From Pseudothermotoga sp. (lineage in GTDB: Bacteria > Thermotogota > Thermotogae > Thermotogales > DSM-5069): a stretch of DNA of 64,000 nt. This document shows positions 16,236-26,116 of this stretch, piece after piece (the stretch's first letter is position 1; the number at the start of each line of letters is the position of its first letter). The notes under the pieces were generated by a model, which saw only the letters and a list, made by a program, of their open reading frames with translations, searched no databases and was not told where the DNA came from. The stretch lies in contig DOKY01000026.1 of assembly GCA_003510135.1 (NCBI GenBank), positions 13,569 through 77,568 of the forward strand, given 5' to 3'. The position numbers and the translations under genes were made by a program.

Positions 16236-19025
16236 GAAGATCTTCTTGAGCAGAGAAAGACACTTTTCTGAAGAGACGTTGTACAGCAAATAGACTCTTT
16301 CTTTCTCGTTATAAACGAACTTTCCATGCAGCTTCAGCGAGCCATTTTCAGCGTAAATCTTTAAAGTCGTTTCGTCGAAAGCAATCTTTTTGACCTTTCT
16401 CTGAATTGCCATCAGCCTGATCTTGAACAGATCGATCAATTGTTCCACCTGTTCGGGCAGTTCGCCGAATCTATCTCTCAACTCGGCTCTCAGCTCGTCG
16501 AGCGATTTCAGACTTTCACAGGAAGCCATTCTCCGGTACGTTCTGAGCCTTTCCATCTCGTTCTCGATGAATTCTTCGGGTATGTAGAACGCGCCCGGCA
16601 CACCTTCGATTTCGACATCCAAGTGTTCGCAAGGTTCGGCTTGCAAGGTGTGTTTGAGTTCTTCGTTGAGTATCTGCAGGTACATGTTCAGACCGATCGC
16701 GTTCACGTTTCCATGCTGTTCAAAGCCAAAGATCGTTCCTATGCCCCTTATCTCCATGTCCTTCAGTGCGATCCTCAGACCACTCCCAGGACCTGAAAAC
16801 TCCCTTATCACCTGAAGTCTTTTCGACGCGGAAGGACTCAGTTCAGAATCGAAAAGAAAATACGCAAAAGCCCGCCTGTCACTCCTTCCAACCCTTCCCC
16901 TGAGCTGGTACAGTTGTGCGAGACCATAGCGGTGCGCATCGTCAACGATGATCGTGTTGGCCGACGGCACATCGATTCCGTTCTGCATGATCGAAGTACA
17001 GACGATCACGTCAGCTTTCCTCTCGTAGAAGTTTCTGACCGCTTCGGTCAACTTTCTCATGGGCATCTGGCCGTGTGCCATCACGATGCGTGCTTCGGGT
17101 ACCAGCCTGCAGATCTTTTCGTAGACCTCGCGCAGATCCTCGATGCGGTTGTGAACATAGATCACCTGTCCTCCTCTGTTGATCTCCCTCAGTATTGCAC
17201 CCCTGACGAGTCTGTCATCGTAACGAGCCACGTACGTCACCACGGGCAATCTTCCCAGAGGAGGTGTCGTCAACACACTCATATCCCTCATGCCGTTCAT
17301 CGCCATGTGTAAGGTTCTTGGTATTGGTGTGGCACTCATGGACAGAACGTTCACGTTCAACCTGATCTTCTTGAAGGCCTCCTTTTGTTCCACGCCGAAG
17401 TTCTGTTCCTCATCGATGATGACCAATCCTAGGTCCGAAAACTTAACGCTGTCAGAAAGCAACGCGCTCGTCCCTATTACAACATCGATCTTTCCGGTCC
17501 TCAGATCCTCGATTATCCTGCTTCGTTCAGACTTCGGAACCGATCTGTCCAACAGGGCTACAGATACTCCGAACGGTTCCATCCTCTGTCTGAAGGTCCT
17601 GTAGTGCTGCCTTGCCAGCACCGTTGTCGGGACCAGCAGGACAACTTGCTTTCCACTCACCACGCATCTGAACGCGGCCCTCAGAGCTACCTCAGTCTTA
17701 CCATAGCCGGCATCACCACACAAAAGTCTGTCCATAGGGCGATCGCTCGCAAGATCTTCCAATACCTCCTGAATGGCGATCGATTGATCGTGCGTCTCAA
17801 CGTACGGAAACGTCTCGGCAAACTTTTGCTCTATCTCGGAGTCACCCACGAGGCCAAGGCCTTTCACTTCTTGTCTCCTCATGTAGATGTCCACAAGTTC
17901 GGCTATCTTCCTCTTCAAATCCTCTTTGACCCTGTCGAGCCTTCTCTTCCAGGTTCCCCCATGGACTCGGTCGATCTTCACGTTGGGATCACCGATGTAC
18001 TTGTGGATCTTGTCCAATCTCTCGATTGGCACGTAGATTGTCGCATCTTCGTACCTTATCACGATGTAATCCTTAGTACCGAGGGCGTTTGTCACCGGCC
18101 TGACAGCTTCGAAAACTCCTATGCCGTACTTTTCGTGCACAACGAGATCACCAACGCTGAGTTCTTCCTCATCGACGATGGGGACCTGAAGTAAACCAGT
18201 CTTCTTTTCGGAGTATTCAAATTCTTGAAGGTCGAGCTGTACCTCTCTCGCAGATTGAAGCTTTCGCTGAAGCTCGACGAGACTCAAACCCGAATACTTC
18301 CTGTACTCTTCGTACTGTTCGTCTGAAAGAAATTCTCTGATCTGTCTTTCCAGTTTTGCAAACTCTTCGAAACATCTAATTGCGTCCATCAGGAGGATTT
18401 CGAAGTCTGCATAATCGAATATCGTGCCGTTCGAGCCAGCCTTTCCAACGATCGTATCGTAATCATGCTTCTCACACACGTACTCCCGTGCGGGCAGAAG
18501 GATGAATTCTTCCAGTTTTTCTGCCGAAATCTGGCTGATGACGTCAAAGCTCCTGATATCCTCGATTGAGTTTCCGAAGAGCTCGATGCGTATGGGCTTT
18601 TCGTAGATCGGTAAGAAAACGTCCACGATGTCGCCTCTGACGGCGAACTCGCCACCCGATCTGACCAGGTAGGTTCTTTCGTAGCCAAGATTCTGAAGCC
18701 AGAGGGCGTCGACAAACGTTTCGCCCCGCCTGAACCTTTTCGAAAGGCTCTTCAAAGATTCGACAGGCAACGTGAAGCGACTCACAGAATACAGGCTTGC
18801 CACCACGAGTTTTTGATCTTCGTTCAGCAAACTCCAGAGCGTTTCGATGCGCCTCTTACGAACGAAGAAAGAGACAGGAACTTCTTCGAACGGAAAAACA
18901 TCCGGACCTGGGAACTGTTGAACGTTCAGTGCAGAAGCGATTTGCGTAGCCTCTTTCTCGGTCGGGACTATCAAGAGAATGGGTCTTTCATAAGATCGAT
19001 TCAGAAGGTCTTTCACCTTACTCAT
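16224..19025 (-). CDS. mfd: Transcription-repair coupling factor Mfd
   Basis: A DNA translocase that removes stalled RNA polymerase and recruits UvrA. At 933 residues it is shorter than the roughly 1150-residue enterobacterial protein, in line with compact Thermotogota versions. Domain order: UvrB-like N-terminal module; RNA polymerase-interacting domain (VGDLVVHEKYGIGVFE); RecG-like helicase motor with Walker A CGDAGYGKTEVALRA, DEEQ box and motif VGRSDRRAFAYF; and a C-terminal TRCF domain (RDRFGELPEQVEQL). It is the last gene of the rho unit and its first codons overlap the PP-loop gene. Confidence 0.97.
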   Translation of the reverse strand: MSKVKDLLNRSYERPILLIVPTEKEATQIASALNVQQFPGPDVFPFEEVPVSFFVRKRRIETLWSLLNEDQKLVVASLYSVSRFTLPVESLKSLSKRFRRGETFVDALWLQNLGYERTYLVRSGGEFAVRGDIVDVFLPIYEKPIRIELFGNSIEDIRSFDVISQISAEKLEEFILLPAREYVCEKHDYDTIVGKAGSNGTIFDYADFEILLMDAIRCFEEFAKLERQIREFLSDEQYEEYRKYSGLSLVELQRKLQSAREVQLDLQEFEYSEKKTGLLQVPIVDEEELSVGDLVVHEKYGIGVFEAVRPVTNALGTKDYIVIRYEDATIYVPIERLDKIHKYIGDPNVKIDRVHGGTWKRRLDRVKEDLKRKIAELVDIYMRRQEVKGLGLVGDSEIEQKFAETFPYVETHDQSIAIQEVLEDLASDRPMDRLLCGDAGYGKTEVALRAAFRCVVSGKQVVLLVPTTVLARQHYRTFRQRMEPFGVSVALLDRSVPKSERSRIIEDLRTGKIDVVIGTSALLSDSVKFSDLGLVIIDEEQNFGVEQKEAFKKIRLNVNVLSMSATPIPRTLHMAMNGMRDMSVLTTPPLGRLPVVTYVARYDDRLVRGAILREINRGGQVIYVHNRIEDLREVYEKICRLVPEARIVMAHGQMPMRKLTEAVRNFYERKADVIVCTSIMQNGIDVPSANTIIVDDAHRYGLAQLYQLRGRVGRSDRRAFAYFLFDSELSPSASKRLQVIREFSGPGSGLRIALKDMEIRGIGTIFGFEQHGNVNAIGLNMYLQILNEELKHTLQAEPCEHLDVEIEGVPGAFYIPEEFIENEMERLRTYRRMASCESLKSLDELRAELRDRFGELPEQVEQLIDLFKIRLMAIQRKVKKIAFDETTLKIYAENGSLKLHGKFVYNEKERVYLLYNVSSEKCLSLLKKIFLRD

Positions 19026-19998
19026 ATTCGAAGTCCACCACTTGAAAGGTTCTCAGGCGATTGTTCCGAGCTTTGATCCAGACCGGCGCCACGGGAACAG
19101 CAAAATCTCTTTCAATGAAGCCTTTGAAAACGTGCTCGAGTGCGCCTTTGTCGTTGTACAATCCGGGGTTCGCAAGGATTTTAAGCCTTATGGGTCTGTC
19201 AAGCACGTACGCTTCGTCGATCACGTCAATGTTTTTCAGCATCGAGAGTAATTCTCGCTTTTCTTCATTGTTGAGTTGCGGCCGTACGTTGACGAGAGCA
19301 ACGTTTCTCGATAGCGGTCCTACAATCTTCACGTTGGCGAGCTGTACGTTCCTTGCTTTACCTCGAAGAAAATCGAGCAGGACTTCGTTCGCTTCCGAAA
19401 CTGCTCTTCCATGATAGGCAGGGTTTATCAGCATTTTCATCAAATGTTTCAGTTTGCAACCTTCACGAACAGAGGATTCGCCTATCTTCACTGGCCGGAT
19501 TCCAAACAGATCCAGCATTCTTCTGATCGAATCTTTCGTGAGCTCCTTCAACGGTGAATAGAGATTTCCATACACTTTGAGTCCGAATCTTCCCCAGCTG
19601 TCCGACTGGTTCGAGCCAGTCACAATCACACTTTCTGGAAAGCGGTTCTGAACACTCGACAGTTTCGCGAACCTGGTGCACTCGTTGCAGTTTGGGCCGA
19701 ACCTCCACACCCTCTTCTGTCTTTCGGTGCCATCCAAAACGACGTGTTTCAAACCAAGTTTCCTCGCCGAAGTGGCCACGTTCTCTCTGATGGTCCTGTA
19801 GGTGAACTGCCCCCAGTCGACCGTGGCAAGAGTCACACGTTCCGGACCCAGTGCGAGTTTACAGAGGAAGGCCGCAAGACTGCTGTCCTCACCACCAGAG
19901 TAAGCGACGACGACGTGTTTGTCGGCAACGACATCTCTTATCTCTTGAATCAGACGATCGGCAATTTCTTGAAACTGACCTTCAGCTGCGAATTGCAT
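19018..19998 (-). CDS. PP-loop superfamily ATPase, substrate unknown
   Basis: A 326-residue ATP-pyrophosphatase-type enzyme that should activate a substrate by adenylation. The PP-loop is VVAYSGGEDSSLAAF (near residue 33). A GPNCNECTRF cysteine pair near 110 and GSNQSDSWGRFG near 140 follow; thiolation enzymes of this superfamily often use such cysteines, so sulfur transfer (for example to tRNA or a cofactor) is possible but unproven. It overlaps the metallophosphoesterase gene by 49 bp and mfd by 8 bp. No close named family is recognised. Confidence 0.8.
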   Translation of the reverse strand: MQFAAEGQFQEIADRLIQEIRDVVADKHVVVAYSGGEDSSLAAFLCKLALGPERVTLATVDWGQFTYRTIRENVATSARKLGLKHVVLDGTERQKRVWRFGPNCNECTRFAKLSSVQNRFPESVIVTGSNQSDSWGRFGLKVYGNLYSPLKELTKDSIRRMLDLFGIRPVKIGESSVREGCKLKHLMKMLINPAYHGRAVSEANEVLLDFLRGKARNVQLANVKIVGPLSRNVALVNVRPQLNNEEKRELLSMLKNIDVIDEAYVLDRPIRLKILANPGLYNDKGALEHVFKGFIERDFAVPVAPVWIKARNNRLRTFQVVDFEYE

Positions 19999-20432
19999 AT
20001 CTCAACGACGGCAACGCTGCCGTTTTCACCGAAACTCCCTGGGTTGATGAACCGTGTTTCCTCGATATGTGAATCGTCAGGAAAATGTGTGTGTCCGTAG
20101 AAAATCACGTGGGGCTTTTCTTCGAAAAGCTTCAGAATTCTCTCTCTTATCTGTTGAGGTGGACCCCAGCCGTGGCATAAGCCCACGTTTAGTCCGGCGA
20201 TGCGGATCGCGAGTGTTTGAGGCAAGGTCTCTTTAACATCGATTTCATCCATGTTGCCGTGAACCGCGTAGAAATTTCGTGCTGCAGACTTCAGTTCAAG
20301 CACCGTGTTCAAATCCACGTAATCGCCCAGACCCACCACGACGTCCATTTGTTTTGCAAGCTCGATCAAACTGCTTGGCAGAGATTTCAAATAAACAGGT
20401 ACATGCGTGTCGCTCACCAAAAGCAGTTTCAT
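19950..20432 (-). CDS. Metallophosphoesterase, YfcE/MJ0936 family
   Basis: A compact 160-residue calcineurin-like phosphodiesterase. All metal-binding motifs are visible: VSDTHVP, GLGDYVD, VHGNMDE, LCHGWG and YGHTHFPD. Relatives hydrolyse phosphodiester bonds in vitro with dinuclear metal; the natural substrate is generally unknown. Start ATG overlaps the ROK kinase stop by 4 bp, and its last 49 bp are shared with the following PP-loop gene in another frame. Confidence 0.92.
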   Translation of the reverse strand: MKLLLVSDTHVPVYLKSLPSSLIELAKQMDVVVGLGDYVDLNTVLELKSAARNFYAVHGNMDEIDVKETLPQTLAIRIAGLNVGLCHGWGPPQQIRERILKLFEEKPHVIFYGHTHFPDDSHIEETRFINPGSFGENGSVAVVEICNSQLKVSFKKLPIV

Positions 20433-21373
20433 TTTCTGCCCAACCTTTCGTAAACGATGGAGGCGGCCCCCAGTATACCTGCGTCTTTGCCAAGCTGACT
20501 CAGAGCAATTCGATAGGTGTTCAGCATGGTCGGCAAGACGTAGTTCTTGGCACGCTCTTCAACCGGTGCCAACAAGAATTCACCCGCGTTGGCCATTCCC
20601 CCGCCGAGGACGACGATCTGTGGATTGAAGATGTTTATCAAACTTCCCACCGCCGCAGCTAAGGCGTCGACTACGATGTTGAAGATTTCGAGCGCGAACT
20701 GATCGCCCATCTTGGCGTGGTCGAACACATCTTTCGGCGTCACCTCTTCAGCCGTTTTGTTCCGAAACAGCGACGAATCTCTGTGCCTCTCGAAACCTTC
20801 TCTGACGAAATTCTTTATGGCCGTCGCCGAGGCAAGGGCTTCGAGACATCCACGTGCGCCGCAGCCACACTTCGGACCGTTAGGCATAATGTTCATGTGT
20901 CCGAGTTCGGCGCCGATGCCCGTGCTGCCCCTCAGCAAAACTCCGTGCGTTATGACACCTCCACCAATCCCAGTTCCCAACGTTAAGCACACCACATGGT
21001 CCAGTCCCTTCGCAACCCCGAACGTTCGTTCGCCAAGTGCATAAGCGTTTGCGTCATTTTCAACAAAGACTTTCAGCGATGTGAGCTTTTCTATCTTTTC
21101 ACCCAGCGGAAAATCTATCCAGCCTGGGAAGTTCGGTGAGAACTTCACGACACCAGCGACATGATCGATACTTCCGGGTGATCCGATGCCCACAGCCAGG
21201 ACCGAGTTACCCTCGCTCAGGCTCAGGATCGAACGTGCAAGCCTCTCGACGACCGCATCCGGTCCTTCGTGAACCTTCGTTTCTCCATCGGTCCTTGCCA
21301 GGATCTTGCCATTTTCGTCGACGAGACCGACCGCGTAGTTGGTTCCACCCAGATCGACACCCACGATGTTCAA
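20429..21373 (-). CDS. ROK-family sugar kinase, probable glucokinase
   Basis: A 314-residue ROK kinase. The phosphate motif VDLGGTNYAVGLVDENG opens the protein; LTLGTGIGGGVI, GAELGHM and the zinc-binding CGCGARGCLEALAS are present. The pattern best matches bacterial ROK glucokinases (glucose + ATP to glucose 6-phosphate), but other hexoses are possible. It follows rho by 19 bp and overlaps the phosphoesterase. Confidence 0.9.
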   Translation of the reverse strand: MNIVGVDLGGTNYAVGLVDENGKILARTDGETKVHEGPDAVVERLARSILSLSEGNSVLAVGIGSPGSIDHVAGVVKFSPNFPGWIDFPLGEKIEKLTSLKVFVENDANAYALGERTFGVAKGLDHVVCLTLGTGIGGGVITHGVLLRGSTGIGAELGHMNIMPNGPKCGCGARGCLEALASATAIKNFVREGFERHRDSSLFRNKTAEEVTPKDVFDHAKMGDQFALEIFNIVVDALAAAVGSLINIFNPQIVVLGGGMANAGEFLLAPVEERAKNYVLPTMLNTYRIALSQLGKDAGILGAASIVYERLGRK

Positions 21374-21392
21374 CGCGGACTACCTCCCATCT

Positions 21393-22688
21393 TCAATACT
21401 TTACCTTCTGCTGGTCTATCAATGCAAGGAAGTCTTCGTTGGTCTCAGTTTCTTGAAGCTTCTTCAAAATCAGCGTCAAACCTTCCTCCTCACTCATCCC
21501 GGTGAGCATCCTTCTCAAAATCCAGACTTTCTTGAGCGTGTCCTCATCCAGCAGTAGCTCTTCCTTCCTCGTTCCAGACAGTTGCAGATTTATGGCGGGG
21601 AAGATTCGTTTGTTGGCGAGCTGTCTTGAGAGGACGAGTTCCATGTTGCCCGTGCCTTTGAATTCTTCAAATATGACCTCGTCCATCTTCGAACCGGTCT
21701 CGATCAGCGCGGTGGCTATTATCGTGAGGCTACCTCCTTCGCGTGTGTTCCTGGCCGCACCGAAGAAGTGTTTCGGCTTATACAGAGCGGCAGGATCCAC
21801 ACCACCACTTAGAAGTTTGCCACTTGGTGGAACCTGTATGTTGTAGACGCGTGCCAGCCTGGTCAAGCTGTCGAGCAGTATGACCACGTCATAGCCGTAC
21901 TCGACAAGCCTTTTCGACATTTCAAGAGTGAGCTCTGCGACTTTGATCTGCTTGTCCGGAGCCATGTCGAACGGGGCTGCAATCACCTTTGCGTTCACAG
22001 ATTCTCTTATATCGGTGACCTCTTCAGGCCTCTCGTCGATCAGGAGTACGATCCTGATCGTGTCCGGATGGTTTATAGCTATGCCGTTAGCGATCTCTTT
22101 CAGGAGTGTTGTCTTTCCAGCCTTGGGTGGAGCCACGATGAGGCCTCTCTGTCCCTTGCCCATGGGTGCAAACAAATCTATCAGCCGTGTGGAAAGTACG
22201 TCGCGACTCGTCTCGAGTATGAAGCGTTCTTTGGGATAGTCGGGTGTCAGGTTCTCGAAGTTGACCCTCTCGTTGCTGAGCTCAGGAGATTTGTAGTTGA
22301 CCGCCTCGATCTTGATCATCGCAAAGTAACGTTCTCCCTCTTTTGGAGGTCTTATGACGCCAGATATGATGTCACCCGTATTGAGATTAAACTTTTTTAT
22401 CTGCGACTGTGAGATGTAGATGTCGTTGTTACTGGGAAGCAAATTGTCGCTACTCCTCAGAAAACCGTATCCGTCAGGTAGGATCTCGAGGACACCTTCT
22501 CCAAAGATCAAACCGTGCGACTTGGCTTGCGCCTCCAGTATGGCAAATATGATGTCTCTCTTTCGCATGCTTGTGTAACGGGGGATATCGTACTGCTTTG
22601 CCAGCTCATACAGCTGTTTGATGGTCATCTGCTCTAAGTCGTTGATCTTCACAGTGATTGGCTCGTTCTTTTCCTGTCCGTTGCCCAT
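21393..22688 (-). CDS. rho: Transcription termination factor Rho
   Basis: The hexameric RNA helicase that terminates transcription. About 431 residues: N-terminal helix bundle (MTIKQLYELAKQYDIPRY), the RNA-binding cold-shock fold (GVLEILPDGYGFLRS), then the ATPase core with Walker A VAPPKAGKTTLLKEIA, Walker B VVILLDSLTRLAR and the Q/R loops. The ATG at 22688 is chosen because GGAGGTG precedes it by nine bases; the frame is open to 22724 but the extra residues include that ribosome site. It is first in the unit rho-ROK-phosphoesterase-PP-loop-mfd. Confidence 0.97.
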   Translation of the reverse strand: MGNGQEKNEPITVKINDLEQMTIKQLYELAKQYDIPRYTSMRKRDIIFAILEAQAKSHGLIFGEGVLEILPDGYGFLRSSDNLLPSNNDIYISQSQIKKFNLNTGDIISGVIRPPKEGERYFAMIKIEAVNYKSPELSNERVNFENLTPDYPKERFILETSRDVLSTRLIDLFAPMGKGQRGLIVAPPKAGKTTLLKEIANGIAINHPDTIRIVLLIDERPEEVTDIRESVNAKVIAAPFDMAPDKQIKVAELTLEMSKRLVEYGYDVVILLDSLTRLARVYNIQVPPSGKLLSGGVDPAALYKPKHFFGAARNTREGGSLTIIATALIETGSKMDEVIFEEFKGTGNMELVLSRQLANKRIFPAINLQLSGTRKEELLLDEDTLKKVWILRRMLTGMSEEEGLTLILKKLQETETNEDFLALIDQQKVKY

Positions 22689-22821
22689 CGGCTTGAACAC
22701 CTCCAGATATAAGTGGATGATCACAGACCAGCAAATCTGAAAAAACGGTCAGTATGTTTGTCCTCCGGATTGAAATGTACATTGTGGAAGGCAAGTCAGC
22801 GGAAGTTCACCGTTCAACAAT

Positions 22822-22850
22822 ATTTTACCAAACATCGATGTATTTGGCAA
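22822..22850 (-). promoter_or_regulatory. Promoter for the rho unit
   Basis: Reading the minus strand, TTGCCA (22845-22850) and TAAAAT (22822-22827) are separated by exactly 17 bp, a good sigma-A type promoter. It lies between the terminator of the ribosomal operon and rho, with a leader of roughly 125 bases. Confidence 0.7.
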
Positions 22851-22855
22851 GAGGA

Positions 22856-22881
22856 AAGCCCCTCCCAGCGGGGAGAGGCTT
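22856..22881 (-). terminator. Terminator at the end of the ribosomal operon
   Basis: On the minus strand AAGCCTCTCCC and GGGAGGGGCTT form an 11-bp stem (one G-T pair) with a four-base loop, beginning right at the rplQ stop codon. The tail TTTCCTCTT is T/C-rich rather than a pure T run. It separates the long ribosomal operon from the rho promoter. Confidence 0.75.
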
Positions 22882-23270
22882 CACTCGTTGCCTTTCTCAA
22901 CTATCTGGAGAAGCACCATCTCAGCTCCATCGCCTCTCCTCTGGCCGATCCTGACAATCCTTGAAAACCCACTGCTTCTGTCATTGATGTTCTTGGCGAT
23001 CTCGTCCACCAATTTGTTCGTGAGCTTTCTATCGCACAAATACCAGTTGATCTGTCTCCTCAAAGCCACACTCTCGGCTTTATCATTGCTCTTCGAAGCT
23101 TTCACGGCCTTGGCCATGAGCTTGTCGAAGAAACGTTTCACAAGCTTTGCTTTCGTCACCGTTGTTACAATGCTTCGATGTTCAACGAGCTCTCGAAGCT
23201 GATTTCTGATCAAAGCACGACTGTGGCTACCGTATGAACCTAGTTTGCTTCTGACCATTCGGTGTCTCAC
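22881..23270 (-). CDS. rplQ: 50S ribosomal protein L17
   Basis: Large-subunit protein of 129 residues with the family N terminus MRHRMVRSKLGSYGSHSRAL and the helical RNQLRELVEH segment. It is the last gene of the operon, 4 bp after rpoA, with a hairpin terminator at its stop codon. Order rpsM-rpsK-rpsD-rpoA-rplQ is the classical alpha cluster. Confidence 0.98.
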   Translation of the reverse strand: MRHRMVRSKLGSYGSHSRALIRNQLRELVEHRSIVTTVTKAKLVKRFFDKLMAKAVKASKSNDKAESVALRRQINWYLCDRKLTNKLVDEIAKNINDRSSGFSRIVRIGQRRGDGAEMVLLQIVEKGNE

Positions 23271-23274
23271 AAGT

Positions 23275-24285
23275 TCATCCTCCCTTCCTGAGAGTCAAAC
23301 CAAATTTTTCCATGAGCTTTTGCTTAACTTCCTCAAGAGATTTGGGCCCAAAGTTCTTGATCTTCAAAAGATCCTCTTCCGTACGCTTCAAAAGATCGCC
23401 TATTGTTTCGATCTTGTCCCTTCTCAGGCAGTTCAGCGACCTTATAGACAGTTCGAGTTCGTCTATCTTCTTCGAATAGACGGACTCTTCCTCGACGTGT
23501 GGAACCTGTTCCGCGACCATTTCTTCCTGCGCTGCCACGGTAACAAACTCTGTGGACAAAGGCGCCATGCTGGAAGGTAAACTTTCGTCTATGACCTTGA
23601 AGTGGTTCATAAGGGTATCGATCGCCCGCTTCAGTGCCTCGTGCGGAAAGATGGACTTCTTTGTCCAAACCTCTAGCACGAGTTTGTCATAGTCGGTACG
23701 TTTGGCCACCCTCGCGCTTTCAACTTTGAAGTTCACCCGAAGGACCGGAGAAAAGACCCCGTCGATCGGTATGGAACCTATTTCCGGATGTTCTTCTAAG
23801 TCCCGGGCGGGCACGAAGCCTTTTCCTGCCTGAACGTAGAGTTCGAACAACAGGTCCGCCTCTTCGTCCAGTGTGGCTATTTTCAACCCCGGGTTCACCA
23901 CCTCGATACCTGCGGGTGTCTTTATGTCTCCGGCCAGCAACAGGCCAGGTCCTTTCTTTTCAACCGTTATCTTGATTCTCTCTTTAACGGGGACTTCCGC
24001 CCTCAACTGGACCTTCTTCAAATTGAGGATGATCTCCAGGATATCTTCTTTGACACCCGGTAGCGTGTCGAATTCGTGGTATCTTTCGGGCTTTATGAAC
24101 CTCAGACCCACGATGGCTATGGAAGGTATCGAAGACAGGAGCACTCTCCTCAGTGCGTTGCCTATCGTGATACCGTATCCCTTCTCGAGTGGTGAGAAAA
24201 CGTATCTGGCGTAGTAACAATCTGCATCCGATCGCTCTTCTTCCACCTTCAGTCTCTTCGGTATCATGAATTCCATCCACATCAC
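23275..24285 (-). CDS. rpoA: RNA polymerase subunit alpha
   Basis: A 336-residue subunit that scaffolds assembly of RNA polymerase. N-terminal dimer domain with [20 protein letters not shown] and a C-terminal DNA/activator-binding domain ([20 protein letters not shown]) joined by an acidic linker near residues 245-260. Start overlaps the rpsD stop by 4 bp. Confidence 0.98.
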   Translation of the reverse strand: MMWMEFMIPKRLKVEEERSDADCYYARYVFSPLEKGYGITIGNALRRVLLSSIPSIAIVGLRFIKPERYHEFDTLPGVKEDILEIILNLKKVQLRAEVPVKERIKITVEKKGPGLLLAGDIKTPAGIEVVNPGLKIATLDEEADLLFELYVQAGKGFVPARDLEEHPEIGSIPIDGVFSPVLRVNFKVESARVAKRTDYDKLVLEVWTKKSIFPHEALKRAIDTLMNHFKVIDESLPSSMAPLSTEFVTVAAQEEMVAEQVPHVEEESVYSKKIDELELSIRSLNCLRRDKIETIGDLLKRTEEDLLKIKNFGPKSLEEVKQKLMEKFGLTLRKGG

Positions 24286-24911
24286 CTCGAGTAGAGCTCG
24301 ACAATCGCTTGAACATCAACGGGCAGATCGGTGAGCTCTTCGAGCTTCGGCATTCTTTCGAAGGTACCACGATATGCATCGAAGTCCACCTGTATCCATG
24401 GCACGATCGTTCTACCTTTGGCGAGCTCCACGGATCTCTTTATGACGTCGATCGACCTGCTCGATTCCTTGACTTCAACGATGTCTCCTGGTTTCAAAAG
24501 GTAAGAAGGTATGTTAACTTTCTTGCCGTTCACCAAGAAATGTCCGTGTGTTACAAGCTGCCTTGCCTGTCTACGATTGATGGCAAAACCCATCCTGAAA
24601 ACAACGTTGTCTAAGCGCGATTCCACGAGTCTGACGAGGTTCTCTCGCGTATCGCCAGCCATCCTCAGCGCTCGATCGAAATACCTTCTGAACTGTCGTT
24701 CCAGAATTCCATAGATTCTCTTCATCACCTGTTTCGATCTCAGCTGAAACGCATACTGTGACGTCTTGCCCCTGTTTCTGCCATGATCTCCCGGTGCGAA
24801 AGGCCTGCGATCGAACGCGCACTTCTCTGTGAAACACCTTTCACCTTTCAGATAAAGTTTCATACCTTCTCGCCTGCAGAGACGACAGACGGGTCCTGTG
24901 TATCTGGCCAT
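24282..24911 (-). CDS. rpsD: 30S ribosomal protein S4
   Basis: Primary 16S-binding protein, 209 residues. It is the zinc-type S4: the N terminus has [18 protein letters not shown] followed by another Cys, and the C-terminal S4 RNA-binding domain contains [20 protein letters not shown] and [14 protein letters not shown]. In many bacteria S4 represses its own operon; no such site was identified here. Confidence 0.98.
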   Translation of the reverse strand: MARYTGPVCRLCRREGMKLYLKGERCFTEKCAFDRRPFAPGDHGRNRGKTSQYAFQLRSKQVMKRIYGILERQFRRYFDRALRMAGDTRENLVRLVESRLDNVVFRMGFAINRRQARQLVTHGHFLVNGKKVNIPSYLLKPGDIVEVKESSRSIDVIKRSVELAKGRTIVPWIQVDFDAYRGTFERMPKLEELTDLPVDVQAIVELYSR

Positions 24912-24926
24912 CCAATTTCCCTCCTC

Positions 24927-25313
24927 TTACACTCTCCGCTTCTTCTTTGGCCTGCAACCGTTGAACGGTATCGGGGTCACATCCTTGATCGAATCCACTT
25001 CCAGACCGGCGGCCTGCAAGGTTCTTATTGCCGCTTCTCGACCAGGCCCCGGTCCCTTAACCAGCACATCGACTCTCTTTATGCCCATTCTCAAAGCTTC
25101 CTTCGCCACCTTATCGGCTGCGAGCTGTGCAGCGTATGGAGTCCCTTTTCTGGTTCCTTCAAAGCCAACCGTTCCTCCGCTCGCCCACGTCAAAACGGCA
25201 CCATCTTGGTCCGTCAGGGTCACGATAGTGTTGTTGAACGTGGACTTTATGTGAACGATCGCCCGGTCGATCTGTACTTTTCTTTTCCTTCTGCTCTCAG
25301 ACCTTCTTGCCAT
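24927..25313 (-). CDS. rpsK: 30S ribosomal protein S11
   Basis: Small-subunit platform protein of 128 residues. Conserved segments are [36 protein letters not shown] and [16 protein letters not shown], ending in the basic CRPKKKRRV tail. It lies between rpsM and rpsD with short gaps. Confidence 0.98.
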   Translation of the reverse strand: MARRSESRRKRKVQIDRAIVHIKSTFNNTIVTLTDQDGAVLTWASGGTVGFEGTRKGTPYAAQLAADKVAKEALRMGIKRVDVLVKGPGPGREAAIRTLQAAGLEVDSIKDVTPIPFNGCRPKKKRRV

Positions 25314-25332
25314 TTTTTATCCCTCCTCAAGA

Positions 25333-25719
25333 TCAAACGGCCTGTTCCTTCTTTTTCTTCGTCTTGATCCTGCTGGGTCTTGGACCCTTCCTCGTTCGCG
25401 CATTGTGACGCGTGCTCTGGCCACGGACCGGGAGGCCAAGCTTGTGGCGAACACCCCTGTAGCAACCTATGTCAATCAGACGCTTGATGTTTCTGTTCAC
25501 CTCGGCCCTCAATTCTCCTTCTACTTTGAAGTGATCCTGAATGTACTTCGTTATCTTGTTAACTTCTTCGTCAGTGAGATCCTTCACTCGTTTGTTCATG
25601 TCAACGCCAGTGTTCTTGAGTATCTCCATCGCCCGCGTTTTGCCGATGCCGTATATGTACGTGAGAGCAACGAAGCATTTCTTGTTCGCGGGCAACTCGA
25701 CTCCCATGATGCGCGCCAT
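25333..25719 (-). CDS. rpsM: 30S ribosomal protein S13
   Basis: Small-subunit head protein of 128 residues. [20 protein letters not shown] and [13 protein letters not shown] at the N terminus and the basic [20 protein letters not shown] region at the C terminus identify it. Placed directly after rpmJ, as usual when infA-rpmJ precede the alpha cluster. Confidence 0.98.
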   Translation of the reverse strand: MARIMGVELPANKKCFVALTYIYGIGKTRAMEILKNTGVDMNKRVKDLTDEEVNKITKYIQDHFKVEGELRAEVNRNIKRLIDIGCYRGVRHKLGLPVRGQSTRHNARTRKGPRPSRIKTKKKKEQAV

Positions 25720-25731
25720 TCGTTTCCCTCC

Positions 25732-25848
25732 TCAACCCTGCTTCTGATTGTGTTTGGGGTTCGCTTTACATATCACCAGTACTCTGCCTTTTCTCCTCAC
25801 GATCTGACAGTACTCACATCTCTTTTTGACGGAAGATCTAACCTTCAC
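25732..25848 (-). CDS. rpmJ: 50S ribosomal protein L36
   Basis: A 38-residue protein found by translating the gap between rpsM and infA. The product begins [19 protein letters not shown] and continues with [18 protein letters not shown]. The C-x2-C, Cys and His ligands of the zinc-type L36 are intact. It starts with GTG; a ribosome site AAGGAGC lies about ten bases upstream. Confidence 0.97.
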   Translation of the reverse strand: MKVRSSVKKRCEYCQIVRRKGRVLVICKANPKHNQKQG

Positions 25849-25869
25849 GGTTGATCAGCTCCTTTCCTT

Positions 25870-26112
25870 CTAATCCATGTCTGATTTCTTGTCAAGTTTT
25901 TTCCTGTAAACGATTCTTCCCTTCGTGAGATCGTATATGGAAAGTTCCACAACGACCCTGTCTCCAGGAAGGAGTTTGATGAAGTTCTTCCTCATCCTCC
26001 CGGAGATCTGGGCCAGAACTTTGTGTCCGTTGTCAAGTTCAACGAGGAACGTCGCGTTTCTACGGGCTTCAACGATGGTACCTTCCATTTTGATCACGTC
26101 TTCCTTGGGCAT
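25870..26112 (-). CDS. infA: Translation initiation factor IF-1
   Basis: An S1-fold protein that occupies the ribosomal A site during initiation. About 80 residues: [40 protein letters not shown] and [19 protein letters not shown]. The ATG at 26112 is chosen since AAGGAG lies seven bases upstream and gives the family N terminus; an in-frame TTG at 26130 would add six unrelated residues. It nearly abuts map. Confidence 0.97.
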   Translation of the reverse strand: MPKEDVIKMEGTIVEARRNATFLVELDNGHKVLAQISGRMRKNFIKLLPGDRVVVELSIYDLTKGRIVYRKKLDKKSDMD

Positions 26113-26116
26113 TGCA

